A model generated the notes under the pieces. It searched no databases. It was not told the DNA's origin and saw only the letters and a program-made list of their open reading frames with translations. Shown here in pieces: positions 16,884 to 24,851 of a stretch of DNA of 40,925 bases (within the stretch, counting starts at the first letter, position 1; each line of letters opens with the position of its first letter). Position numbers and translations under genes: made by a program. The stretch is taken from contig CAIWVP010000142.1 in NCBI GenBank assembly GCA_903916195.1, positions 1-40,925 of the forward strand. The letters are read 5' to 3'. This DNA is from an uncultured Verrucomicrobiota bacterium (GTDB lineage Bacteria; Verrucomicrobiota; Verrucomicrobiia; Limisphaerales; UBA9464).

Positions 16884-17936
16884 ATGGATCTCCTGTCGTT
16901 TCGTGCCGTTCGCTGGGTGTCCGGCTTGGCGGGGCTGTTCTTCCTCGGCGGCTGCGTCCACGGGCCGGACCGACCGCGGATGCAGTCCGGTGAAACGGTC
17001 GTGTTCATCGGCGAGCAGCCGGCGTCGCTCGCATTCCTGCCGCTCCGTTCGCCGGCCCTGCGCGTCCGCAGCACCTATCTGCCCGGCAGCGACACCGTGA
17101 CCTATGCCGAAGGCCGGGACTACCGGGTCGATCCTGTGGCCGGCACGTTGCGGCGCACGCCGGATTCGCGCCTCCCGGATTTCCGGACGAACCGCCTGTT
17201 TGGACAGGAGGAGTTCGACCACTCGAGATTCCCCGGCTTCGGCAACGGCGGCTTCTTTGCCTTCGTGGACTACGGCACCCGGGCGGCCGGGACCTGGCCG
17301 ATGCAGACGTCGCAGGTCGCCCTGCTCCCGAAGACGCTGGCGAAACTGCGCGCCGGCGGCGACGTGAAGCTGGTCGCGTTCGGCGACAGCATCACCGCGG
17401 GCGGCGATGCCACGAGCCCGGCGCTCATCTTCTGGCAGCGCTGGGCCGACGAGTTGCGCGGCCGGTATCCGACAGCGCGCCTCACCGCGGTGAACGGCGC
17501 GACCGGTGGCGACACCACGGTGCAAGGGTTGCAACGGCTGCAGGCCAAGGTGCTGGATGAGCGGCCGGACCTCGTCCTCATCGGCTTCGGCATGAACGAC
17601 CACAACCGCGGTGGCGTGCCCGTTCCACAGTTCGAGGCGAACCTCAAGGAGCTGGTCGCCCGCATCCGCGCCGCGACCGATGCCGAGGTGGTCCTGTTCT
17701 CCGCGTTCCCGCCGAACCCGCGCTGGAGATATGGCTCGCACCACATGGAGGACTACGCCGTCGCCACCGGACGCGCGGCCCACGACACCGGCTGCGCCTA
17801 CGCGGACGTCTTCCGCAACTGGCAGACCATCGCCGCGCGCAAGAAGCCGGAGGACCTGCTCGGCAACGACATCAACCATCCGAACGATTTCGGGCATTGG
17901 ATCTACTTCCGCGTGCTCAGCGCGTTGGGGCTGTGA
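16884..17936 (+). CDS. SGNH/GDSL hydrolase lipoprotein
   Basis: The protein has 350 residues. A short signal ends in lipobox LGGC (C24). An accessory beta-rich region occupies about 30-155. The SGNH core then shows block I AFGDSITAGG (nucleophile S169), block II GATGGDTT, block III GFGMNDH and block V DINHPNDFGH (D329, H332). Family members are esterases, acetylxylan esterases or lipases. The lipoprotein signal suggests action on polysaccharide esters at the cell surface, but the substrate is not evident. The spacing of 104 bp from the PQQ gene and its own promoter-like element suggest separate transcription. Confidence 0.92.
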   Translation: MDLLSFRAVRWVSGLAGLFFLGGCVHGPDRPRMQSGETVVFIGEQPASLAFLPLRSPALRVRSTYLPGSDTVTYAEGRDYRVDPVAGTLRRTPDSRLPDFRTNRLFGQEEFDHSRFPGFGNGGFFAFVDYGTRAAGTWPMQTSQVALLPKTLAKLRAGGDVKLVAFGDSITAGGDATSPALIFWQRWADELRGRYPTARLTAVNGATGGDTTVQGLQRLQAKVLDERPDLVLIGFGMNDHNRGGVPVPQFEANLKELVARIRAATDAEVVLFSAFPPNPRWRYGSHHMEDYAVATGRAAHDTGCAYADVFRNWQTIAARKKPEDLLGNDINHPNDFGHWIYFRVLSALGL

Positions 17937-18054
17937 CCGGTCCCGCCTTCAGGCGGATGGCCTCCATGGGTGGCGCTGACCGCCACTCCGCCGCGCACCC
18001 GCATCACGCTCCGAGGTGGCACCCGCCGGGCGGGCGTGGCAGCCTGCGGGCGGC

Positions 18055-18612
18055 ATGAACCGCATCCTCGTCCTCTACGATTCCCAGACCGGCAATGTCG
18101 CCCAGATGGCCCGCCTCGTCGCCGACGGCGCGGCGTCCGTCCCCGGCACCGAGGTGCGGGTGCGCTCCGTCGAGGAGGCCACGGCGGACGACGTGGCGTG
18201 GTGCGACGGCCTCGCGGTCGGCAGCCCGACCCACATGGGGATCCTCTCGTGGAAGATGAAGCGCTTCTGGGACGAGACGATGGGACCGAGCTGGATGCAG
18301 GTGGACGGCAAGATCGCCTGCGCCTTCAGCAGCGCGGGCGGCTGGGGCGGCGGCATGGAGCTGGCCTGCCAGTCGATACTCACCGTGCTGATGAACTTCG
18401 GCTTCCTCACCTTCGGCGTGACCGATTACGCGTCGAAGATGCTGACGCCGCACTACGGCGCGGTCGTGGCCAAGGAACCGCGCAGCGATGGCGACCAGGC
18501 CGTGTGCCGGTTGCTCGGACGCCGTTTGGCGGAGTGGACCGCGGTGTTCGTCCACGGCCGCAAGGAACTCCATCCCGCGCTGCGCGTCGCCGAGCGCACG
18601 CCGCCGGGCTGA
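18055..18612 (+). CDS. Flavodoxin/NAD(P)H:quinone oxidoreductase-like protein
   Basis: The protein has 185 residues, starting at the ATG at 18055 (MNRILVLYDSQTGNVAQMAR). The FMN phosphate loop is SQTGN near residues 10-14. SPTHMGILSWKMKRFWDE and FSSAGGWGGGME match the WrbA/flavodoxin-like fold loops around the isoalloxazine. It lacks a signal peptide, so it is a cytosolic FMN redox protein, perhaps a quinone reductase. A longer frame from 18016 adds 13 residues of arginine-rich sequence and is less likely. It converges on the glucokinase gene, with 10 bp between stop codons. Confidence 0.88.
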   Translation: MNRILVLYDSQTGNVAQMARLVADGAASVPGTEVRVRSVEEATADDVAWCDGLAVGSPTHMGILSWKMKRFWDETMGPSWMQVDGKIACAFSSAGGWGGGMELACQSILTVLMNFGFLTFGVTDYASKMLTPHYGAVVAKEPRSDGDQAVCRLLGRRLAEWTAVFVHGRKELHPALRVAERTPPG

Positions 18613-18622
18613 ACGGACGCGT

Positions 18623-19627
18623 TCAAGCGACCGGCGAATCCGCGACGAGGTCCGCCTCGAGCGCCGCGAAGAGCGCGGCGCCCAGCAGCGCGCACTGGTC
18701 GTTGAGGATCACCCGCACCGGGATCTGTCCGAGCAACGGGCGCATCCGGCCTTTGTCGAGAAAGGCCGCGAGGAACCGCGGCTCGCGCAGCTTCGCGATG
18801 AGCTTCGGGGCGATGCCGCCGCCGATGAGCACGCCGCGCGTGGCCTTCATCTTGAGCGCGAGGTTCCCGGCTTCGGCGCCGTAGAGCGAGACGAAGAGGT
18901 CGAGCGCCTGCATCGCGCGCGAGGACGTGCCGTCCAGACCCGCCGCGGCGATCGCGCCGGCCGAGATGCCGGCGGCGAGCTCCGCGGCCAGCGCGGGGGA
19001 TTCCTCGCCACGACCGGTCGCGCGGAGGAACTCGAAGAGGTTCACCAGCCCCGGACCGGACAGCACGCGCTCGTAGCTCACATGGCCGAACTTGCCGCGC
19101 AGGTGCACGAGCAGCTCGATCTCGAGGTCGCTCTGCGGCGCGAAATCCACGTGCCCGCCCTCGCTGGCGAAAGGACGCAACCGCGCACCGTCGAAGTAGA
19201 ACCCCGCCTGCCCGAGCCCCGTGCCGGCGGAGATGATCCCGGCATTGCCCTCGGGGTCGGTGGTGCCTTTCTGCAGCGTCTCGAAATCGGCATCGGGCAA
19301 CGCCGCGGCGCCGTAGGCATTCGCCTCCAGGTCGTTGATGAGCGAGACCTGCGGGAGCCCGAGCAGCTCGGCCAGCGAGGCGGCGCGGATGTGCCACGGC
19401 AGGTTCGGCGTGACCACTTCGCCGCCGATGACCGGGCCGGCGATGCCGAAGCACGCGCCGCGGATCTTCGCCGGATGCGCCGCGAGGAACTTCGCCACGA
19501 TGTCCTCGAGCCGGACGTGGCCGCGGCTCGGGTACTTCTCCACCGCGACCGGCCGGGGCCGGTCGTCGCGGATCTCGAACAGGCCGAACCGCGAACCGGT
19601 CCCGCCGATGTCACCAGCTAGAATCAT
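18623..19627 (-). CDS. glk: Glucokinase (Glk family)
   Basis: The protein has 334 residues, starting at the ATG at 19627 (MILAGDIGGTGSRFGLFEI). The phosphate-1 loop is GDIGGTGSRFGLF (5-17). LPWHI (76-80) and the catalytic LINDLEANAYG (D99) are classical for the bacterial Glk family, as are GTGLGQ (135-140) and SEGGHVDFAP (155-164). GVLIGGGIAPKL near the C-terminus is the adenosine site. It phosphorylates glucose with ATP in the cytosol. It is transcribed divergently from PEP carboxykinase. The -10-like element lies 9 bp before its ATG. Confidence 0.93.
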   Translation of the reverse strand: MILAGDIGGTGSRFGLFEIRDDRPRPVAVEKYPSRGHVRLEDIVAKFLAAHPAKIRGACFGIAGPVIGGEVVTPNLPWHIRAASLAELLGLPQVSLINDLEANAYGAAALPDADFETLQKGTTDPEGNAGIISAGTGLGQAGFYFDGARLRPFASEGGHVDFAPQSDLEIELLVHLRGKFGHVSYERVLSGPGLVNLFEFLRATGRGEESPALAAELAAGISAGAIAAAGLDGTSSRAMQALDLFVSLYGAEAGNLALKMKATRGVLIGGGIAPKLIAKLREPRFLAAFLDKGRMRPLLGQIPVRVILNDQCALLGAALFAALEADLVADSPVA

Positions 19628-19636
19628 GCGCCCGGA

Positions 19637-19665
19637 GTAAGACAGCGCCCGGGGCCGCGGCACAA
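19637..19665 (-). promoter_or_regulatory. Putative leaderless promoter of glk
   Basis: On the minus strand TTGTGC (19665-19660) and TCTTAC (19642-19637) are separated by 17 bp. The -10 element ends 9 bp before the ATG at 19627, so the transcript would start within a few bases of the codon. Confidence 0.42.
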
Positions 19666-19815
19666 GCGGCCGGTCGGGCTCCCTGCCCTGTCCTCCGTCC
19701 TTTCCCTCGATCGGCGCGGCAGGCCAACCGCGCTGCGTCCTCGGCAATTTCGGTGGAGCGTCGACGAGCCCGGGCGCTAGCCTGCTCCAGCGCCCGGGGC
19801 GCGACCCGTCACCCT

Positions 19816-21594
19816 ATGGAAACGACCCCCCATCTCGGCACCCACCAGCCCGCCAACGGCCACGTCGCCACGTGGGTCCGCGACATGGCCGCCCTCACCG
19901 GGCCCGACAGCATCTTTTGGTGCGACGGCTCCGAGGCCGAGCGCGACCACCTCTACGCCGAGGCCGTCCGCACCGGCGTGCTGGTCAAGCTGGACCCGGA
20001 GAAGCTCCCGGGCTGCTACTACCACCGCTCCCATCCCGACGACGTCGCCCGCGTCGAGCAATGCACCTTCATCTGCACCGAGACCGAGGAGGAGGCCGGC
20101 CCGACCAACAACTGGTCCGAGCCGAAGGCGATGCGGGCCAAGCTGCTCGCCCTCGCCAAGGGCGCGATGCGGGGCCGCACGATGTACGTCGTGCCCTACC
20201 TCATGGGCCCCGCCGGTTCGCCGATGACCAAGGTCGGCTACGAGCTCACCGACTCGGTCTACGTGGTGCTCAACATGCGGATCATGGCCCGCATGGGCGA
20301 CGTGGCGCGCCACGAGCTCGGCGACCGGGATGATTTCAACCGCGGCCTGCACTGCCTGCTGGACCTCGATCCAGCGCGGCGCTTCATCGCCCACTTCCCG
20401 CAACGGAACGAGATCATCTCCCTCGGTTCCGGCTATGGCGGCAACGTGCTCCTCGGCAAGAAGTGCCTCGCGCTGCGCATCGGCTCCTGGCTCGGGCGCA
20501 AGGAAGCTTGGCTCGCCGAGCACATGCTCATCCTCGGCGTCGAGTCGCCGACCGGCGAGAAGACCTTCGTCGCCGCCGCGTTCCCGAGCGCGTGCGGCAA
20601 GACGAACTTCGCCATGCTCGTCCCGCCCGCACGCTTCGCCGGCTGGAAGATCTGGACCGTCGGCGACGACATCGCCTGGATGAGACCCGGTCCCGACGGA
20701 CGCCTCTGGGCCATCAACCCGGAGGCCGGCTACTTCGGTGTCGCGCCCGGGACCAACGCCAAGACCAACCCCAACGCGATGGTCACCCTGTCGCGCGACA
20801 CCATCTTCACCAACGTCGCGCTCAAGCCCGACGGCACCGTCTGGTGGGAAGGCCACGACGACCCCGCCCCGGCCGAGTGCCTCGATTGGCAGGGGCGGCC
20901 TTGGACGCCCGCCTCCAAGGAGAAGGCCGCCCATCCGAACTCGCGCTTCACCGCGCCGATGCGCAACAACCCCGCGCTCGCGCCGGAAGCGGATTCGCCC
21001 GAAGGAGTGCCCATCAGCGCCATCATCTTCGGCGGACGCCGCGCCACCACGCTCCCGTTGGTGTGCGAGGCCTTCAACTGGGTCCACGGCGTCTATCTCG
21101 GCGCCACCATGGGCAGCGAGATGACCGCGGCCGCCGCGGGGACGGTCGGCCAGGTCCGCCGCGACCCGATGGCGATGCTGCCGTTCTGCGGCTACAACAT
21201 GGGCCACTACTTCCGCCACTGGCTCAACATGCGGAAGCGCCTGAAGTATCCGCCCCGCGTCTTCCAGGTGAACTGGTTCCGGAAGGACGCCGCGGACAAG
21301 TTCCTCTGGCCCGGTTTCGGCGAGAACATGCGCGTGCTCAAGTGGATCGTGGACCGCTGCCACGGCCGGGTCGGCGCCCACGAGGCGCCGCTCGGCTGGC
21401 TGCCGCGCGTCCAAGACTTCGATTTCGAGGGGCTCTCCGGGTTCGGGCCCGAGCAGTTCGACCAGGTCCAAGGGATCGACCTCGAAGAATGGCGCCGCGA
21501 GGTCCTGTCGCAGGACGAGCTGTTCATGAAGATCTACAGCTACCTGCCCAAGGAGATGATCTTCCAGCGCGAGCTACTGGTGGCGCGGCTGTGA
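19816..21594 (+). CDS. pckG: Phosphoenolpyruvate carboxykinase (GTP)
   Basis: The protein has 592 residues, the usual size for the GTP-dependent enzyme. The start at 19816 gives METTPHLGTHQP. Key motifs: YHRSHPDDVARVE near 69-81; GSGYGGNVLLGKK (204-216); the P-loop/reactive-cysteine motif SACGKTN (258-264); GDDIAWM (283-289, metal site); and a downstream FQVNWFRKD guanine-site region. It converts oxaloacetate and GTP to PEP, CO2 and GDP, the first step of gluconeogenesis. Transcription diverges from glucokinase across 188 bp. A weak GC-rich hairpin follows near 21610. Confidence 0.97.
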   Translation: METTPHLGTHQPANGHVATWVRDMAALTGPDSIFWCDGSEAERDHLYAEAVRTGVLVKLDPEKLPGCYYHRSHPDDVARVEQCTFICTETEEEAGPTNNWSEPKAMRAKLLALAKGAMRGRTMYVVPYLMGPAGSPMTKVGYELTDSVYVVLNMRIMARMGDVARHELGDRDDFNRGLHCLLDLDPARRFIAHFPQRNEIISLGSGYGGNVLLGKKCLALRIGSWLGRKEAWLAEHMLILGVESPTGEKTFVAAAFPSACGKTNFAMLVPPARFAGWKIWTVGDDIAWMRPGPDGRLWAINPEAGYFGVAPGTNAKTNPNAMVTLSRDTIFTNVALKPDGTVWWEGHDDPAPAECLDWQGRPWTPASKEKAAHPNSRFTAPMRNNPALAPEADSPEGVPISAIIFGGRRATTLPLVCEAFNWVHGVYLGATMGSEMTAAAAGTVGQVRRDPMAMLPFCGYNMGHYFRHWLNMRKRLKYPPRVFQVNWFRKDAADKFLWPGFGENMRVLKWIVDRCHGRVGAHEAPLGWLPRVQDFDFEGLSGFGPEQFDQVQGIDLEEWRREVLSQDELFMKIYSYLPKEMIFQRELLVARL

Positions 21595-21689
21595 TGCCGC
21601 TCGATGGGAGGGCCGGGCACCCCGGGCCTTCTGTTTGGAAGGGGACCCGTGGAAGTCGTCCCTCCCCAGCCGACGACGTGTCCGGTCGC

Positions 21690-22457
21690 TCATCTGCCAT
21701 CGGCAGCGCACCGGACGCCGGACCGCGCGGGCGGGCCGTCCACATCCCACCACGGATCATAGGTCGGCACCGGCAAGAGCCGCCATGCGCCGGGCTTGAG
21801 GTCGCCCAGGGTGAAATCGCCGAAGCGGCTCCGGTGCAACCGGGTCACGTTCAACCCTTGGCTCTCGAACATCCGCTTCACCTGGTGGTAGCGGCCTTCG
21901 GTCAGCTCCAGCCGCGCCTCGCGCGGTCCGACGATCTCCAGCTTGGCGGGCAGGCAAGGCTTGTCGTCGTCCGGCAACAGAAGGGTGCCCTCGGCGAACA
22001 ACGGGATGAGCTCGGGCCGCAGATCGCCGTCGACCGTGGCCTCGTAAAGCTTCGGCACCTTGTGCTTCGGCGAGGTCCATCGTTGCACGAGCTCGCCGAC
22101 ATCGGTGATGAGCAGCACGCCGGTCGTGTCCTTGTCGAGACGGCCGACGGTGGTGGCGGCCGGGTTGCGGCGGACCCAGCGGGGCGGCAACAGGTCGAAC
22201 ACGGTCGGCCCTTCACGGGTCTCGTGCGTGCAGACGTATCCGGCCGGTTTGTGGAAGAGCGCCAGCAATCCTCCGGGCGCGTCCAACGGCTCGCCTTCCA
22301 CCAGCACCGAACCGAGCGGCACCTTGTCCGACGGGTCTTTCGCGACGACACCGTCCACCGTCACGTAGCCGTGCTTCAGCCAACCCCGCGCCTCGCGGCG
22401 GCTGCAGTAGCCGAAGTTGGCGAGGATCTGGTCGAGACGTCGGATGTTCTTGCTCAC
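21690..22457 (-). CDS. RsuA/RluB-type rRNA pseudouridine synthase
   Basis: The protein has 255 residues from a GTG at 22457 (reading SKNIRRLDQILANFGYCSRR after the initiator). An S4 RNA-binding domain covers about 5-55. The synthase domain has LFHKPAGYVCTH and the catalytic motif GRLDKDTTG (D108), then YEATVDG and EGRYHQVKRMFES. This is the RsuA/RluE family, which isomerises a uridine in rRNA (16S U516 for RsuA). The exact target cannot be fixed from sequence alone. A longer frame extends upstream to 23273 but only through the antisense of the chelatase gene. The C-terminus carries about 20 extra residues. Confidence 0.92.
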   Translation of the reverse strand: MSKNIRRLDQILANFGYCSRREARGWLKHGYVTVDGVVAKDPSDKVPLGSVLVEGEPLDAPGGLLALFHKPAGYVCTHETREGPTVFDLLPPRWVRRNPAATTVGRLDKDTTGVLLITDVGELVQRWTSPKHKVPKLYEATVDGDLRPELIPLFAEGTLLLPDDDKPCLPAKLEIVGPREARLELTEGRYHQVKRMFESQGLNVTRLHRSRFGDFTLGDLKPGAWRLLPVPTYDPWWDVDGPPARSGVRCAADGR

Positions 22458-22549
22458 GAGAGGTGGAGCGTCGGCCCGCGCCCGCACCCGGCGCAACCCA
22501 AACCATCGGCGGAAGGCCCGCCGCGGGCGCGCAGCGACGGACGCCCCCT

Positions 22550-23407
22550 TCAGACCGGTGCCACCGAGGCCATCTCGCGGACGCGTTCCAGGATGACATC
22601 GGAGACATGCGGCTCGCCGCCGATGCTCGGCGAGTACCACACCCGCTTGCCGTGCTTGAGGCCGGGGTTCGGCCAGGTCGGCCGGCCGGACTTGAAGCGC
22701 GCCTGCACCTCCGCCTCCGGTTCGCCGAGCATCACCGGGATGTCCTCGTGGCTGTGCAGCCCGTCGCTGATGAAGAACGGCACCACCACGAGGTCGTCCG
22801 TCCGGGCCATCGCGTAGCAATCGCCGATGCGCGGGTCCTCCTCCATGAAGAGCGCGTGCGTCGCCGCATAGAGCCCGCGGCCGGCGATGAGCGCGACCTG
22901 GTGCTCGATGGCTTTGCGGGAGTTCTCGTTGTTGCCGGTGCCGTGGCCGGCGATGAAGAGCGTCGTCCGGTCCGGCCGCGGGCGGCTGCCGTCCAGCGCC
23001 GGATGCTGCTCCACCACGTCGCGGGCGCGGGCGAGGACCACCTCGGTCATGCTCGCGTGGGTACCGACCGGTCCGCAGTAGTGCAGCGTCTGCGCACCCC
23101 GCCGTTGGACACGCGGGAAACCCGTCTCGCCGTTCCTGCAGAAGCCGAGCTCGCGCGGGATGACCTGCTCGGTGAAGTAGCCTTCGCTGATGAACAGCGG
23201 CACGACGAAGACCCGCGGCGTGGTCGCGCCGCGCAAGACGCCGGCGAAGGTCGGATGCTCCTTCCAGAAGCACTCGACCACCTTTGCGAAGACGCCGCGG
23301 CGGCGAAGTTCATCGGCGTGCTGGAAGGTCGGCGCCGCCGAATCGGCGTTCAGCGTCGAACCATGGCCCGCGAGCACGAGCGTGGCGTCGGAGAGGTCGG
23401 TGTCCAT
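22550..23407 (-). CDS. CbiX/SirB-like sirohydrochlorin chelatase family protein
   Basis: The protein has 285 residues, starting at the ATG at 23407 (MDTDLSDATLVLAGHGS). It has two CbiX-like halves. The first begins with LVLAGHGSTLNADSAAPTF and VFVVPLFISEGYFTEQVIP; the second with LFIAGHGTGNNENSRKAIEH and VVVPFFISDGLHSHEDIP. GHG histidines in both halves are the expected metal-site positions. CbiX/SirB enzymes insert Co2+ or Fe2+ into sirohydrochlorin. A uroporphyrinogen methyltransferase fusion is encoded 1.4 kb away, which supports a siroheme or cobalamin role. A -35/-10-like pair (TTGCAT, 17 bp, ATCCTT at 23445-23417) precedes the start. Confidence 0.87.
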   Translation of the reverse strand: MDTDLSDATLVLAGHGSTLNADSAAPTFQHADELRRRGVFAKVVECFWKEHPTFAGVLRGATTPRVFVVPLFISEGYFTEQVIPRELGFCRNGETGFPRVQRRGAQTLHYCGPVGTHASMTEVVLARARDVVEQHPALDGSRPRPDRTTLFIAGHGTGNNENSRKAIEHQVALIAGRGLYAATHALFMEEDPRIGDCYAMARTDDLVVVPFFISDGLHSHEDIPVMLGEPEAEVQARFKSGRPTWPNPGLKHGKRVWYSPSIGGEPHVSDVILERVREMASVAPV

Positions 23408-23467
23408 CGGAGCGCAAAGGATGGTCCGGAACGGCGGCGATGCAAGGCGAGCCCGGAAGGAGGGTGT

Positions 23468-23649
23468 GATCGGAAGTGGCGGCCGCTCGTGGCGCAGGTT
23501 TGCAACCTGCTGTATCGCCGAGTTGCACTCGGCAGAGCGTCGGCAAGGCCCGACCACTTGCCCGCCACAGCGCCTGCGGATCCCAGATCCGCGATACAGC
23601 CGAGTGCACCTCGGCGCTACTTCCGCCGCCGTGCCCGCCACTTCTGATC
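23468..23649. repeat. Composite palindromic repeat, family A, copy 2
   Basis: This is the most complete copy. The outer arms are GATCGGAAGTGGCGG and CCGCCACTTCTGATC-like sequence, and the core is 23489-23620. The hairpins read GGTTTGCAACC, GAGTTGCACTC, GGATCCCAGATCC and CGAGTGCACCTCG, separated by CTGTATCGC and GCGATACAG. It fills most of the 317-bp gap between the chelatase and kinase genes. The rest (23650-23724) has nothing recognisable. Confidence 0.88.
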
Positions 23650-23724
23650 GCACCCCAAGAGAGCAGGCACCGGGACCCGGATCAAGGGAACGAGGAAGAA
23701 GAGGAAGACCCGCTCTTCAAGACA

Positions 23725-24741
23725 TCAACGCCGCCACCAGCTCTTGCCTTCGCGGGCCGGGGACCCGGCGGCGGCGGCCGGCTGGCCGGTGAGTTGCCGG
23801 ATGAGCAGCTGGCTGCGCGCGGATTCGAGCGCCATGCGGAACTCGTCGTAGCTTCCGTGGCGTTCGGACGGGTTCTTCGCCATCGCCTTCGAGAGCGCCT
23901 CGCTGGTCGGCACCGAGATGTCGGGAACGGCGACGTGGGCCGGCGTCAGCGGCGTGTGGATCTGCGCCGCGACCACCTCGTCCACCGTGGCCGCCTCGAA
24001 CGGCACATGTCCCACGAGCGCGTGGTAGAGCGTTCCGGCGAGCGAGTACATGTCGCTCAGGAAGCTCTCGCCGGTCTGCTGCACGCGTTCGGGCGCGATG
24101 TAGTACGGGGTGCCGAACACCGGGGCGTAGTTGTCCTTCTCGGCATCGGTCTTCCGCGCGAGGCCGAAGTCGACCAGCTTGGGCTCGCCGTCGGAGTTGA
24201 AGAGGATGTTGCCCGGCTTGATGTCGAGATGGAGCAGGCCGTGCTTGAGCGCCGTCGCCAGCGCGCTGGTGACCTTGATGCCCACGTCGAGCACCTCCAG
24301 CTCCGGCACGCGTTTGGACGTCTCGATCCTCCCGTCGAGGTCCCCGGCGTCGGCGAGCTCCATCACCAGATACTTGTGCGGGCCTTCCTGGTCGAAGGTG
24401 TAGATGTGGATGATGTTCGTGTGGTTCAGCGCGGCGCAGGCGCGGGCCTCGGCGGCGAAGGCGTCCACGGAATCCTCGTCCTGGGCGATCTCCACCTTCA
24501 TCAGTTTCACCGCCACGATGCGGCCGAGCGTGGTGTCATAGGCGTTGTAGACCGTGCCCATGCCGCCCGAGGCGATCTCGGAGCGCAGCTCGAACTGCCG
24601 CAGCCGCATGGGCATCATGATGGGCACGGCGCACTTCGTGCACGGCGTCTTCTCCAGCGGCGCGAGGTCGCCGGAGATGAACACCTTGGCCCCGCAGTGC
24701 GGGCAGGCGACGAGCTTGAGCGAGTTGCGGGCGGGCTGCAT
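23725..24741 (-). CDS. Zinc-ribbon serine/threonine protein kinase
   Basis: The protein has 338 residues, starting at the ATG at 24741 (MQPARNSLKL). An N-terminal zinc ribbon has CPHC (13-16) and CTKC (34-37). The kinase domain follows: glycine loop ASGGMGTVY (57-65), VAVK lysine K79, alpha-C glutamate E98, catalytic loop HLDIKPGNIL (171-180, D173), DFG at 191-193, and IAPERVQQTGESFLSDMYSL. The catalytic loop has HLD where most Hanks-type kinases have HRD, so activation-loop phosphorylation may not control it. There is no membrane segment or sensor domain; the zinc ribbon is probably its input or docking module. It is divergent from the CobA-HemD gene. Confidence 0.93.
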   Translation of the reverse strand: MQPARNSLKLVACPHCGAKVFISGDLAPLEKTPCTKCAVPIMMPMRLRQFELRSEIASGGMGTVYNAYDTTLGRIVAVKLMKVEIAQDEDSVDAFAAEARACAALNHTNIIHIYTFDQEGPHKYLVMELADAGDLDGRIETSKRVPELEVLDVGIKVTSALATALKHGLLHLDIKPGNILFNSDGEPKLVDFGLARKTDAEKDNYAPVFGTPYYIAPERVQQTGESFLSDMYSLAGTLYHALVGHVPFEAATVDEVVAAQIHTPLTPAHVAVPDISVPTSEALSKAMAKNPSERHGSYDEFRMALESARSQLLIRQLTGQPAAAAGSPAREGKSWWRR

Positions 24742-24758
24742 CTTTGAAGTGGCGCGGG

Positions 24759-24786
24759 AATGTAGTCGGGGGGACGCGGGGGACAA
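24759..24786 (-). promoter_or_regulatory. Putative promoter of the protein kinase gene
   Basis: On the minus strand TTGTCC (24786-24781) and TACATT (24764-24759) are separated by 16 bp, ending 17 bp before the ATG at 24741. The region is short and divergent with the CobA-HemD promoter. Confidence 0.35.
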
Positions 24787-24813
24787 GCACACGTTGCTCC
24801 GCTGGAAGAAAGT

Positions 24814-24842
24814 TTGAGCCCGCACGATCATCCTCCTACGGT
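24814..24842 (+). promoter_or_regulatory. Putative leaderless promoter of the CobA-HemD gene
   Basis: TTGAGC (24814-24819) and TACGGT (24837-24842) are separated by 17 bp. The -10 element ends 9 bp before the ATG at 24852, matching the other short-leader genes in the window. Confidence 0.4.
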
Positions 24843-24851
24843 CCGCCGCTC

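Noticed and set aside
21608-21640. Possible intrinsic terminator after pckG
   Set aside because: Only about five uninterrupted base pairs form around CCGGG/CCCGG and the tail TTCTGTTT is weak; not strong enough to list.
23408-23724. Palindromic gap tested for tRNA or riboswitch (for example a cobalamin riboswitch near the chelatase gene)
   Set aside because: The hairpins are explained fully by repeat family A, present elsewhere without such genes; no tRNA cloverleaf or conserved riboswitch core is visible.
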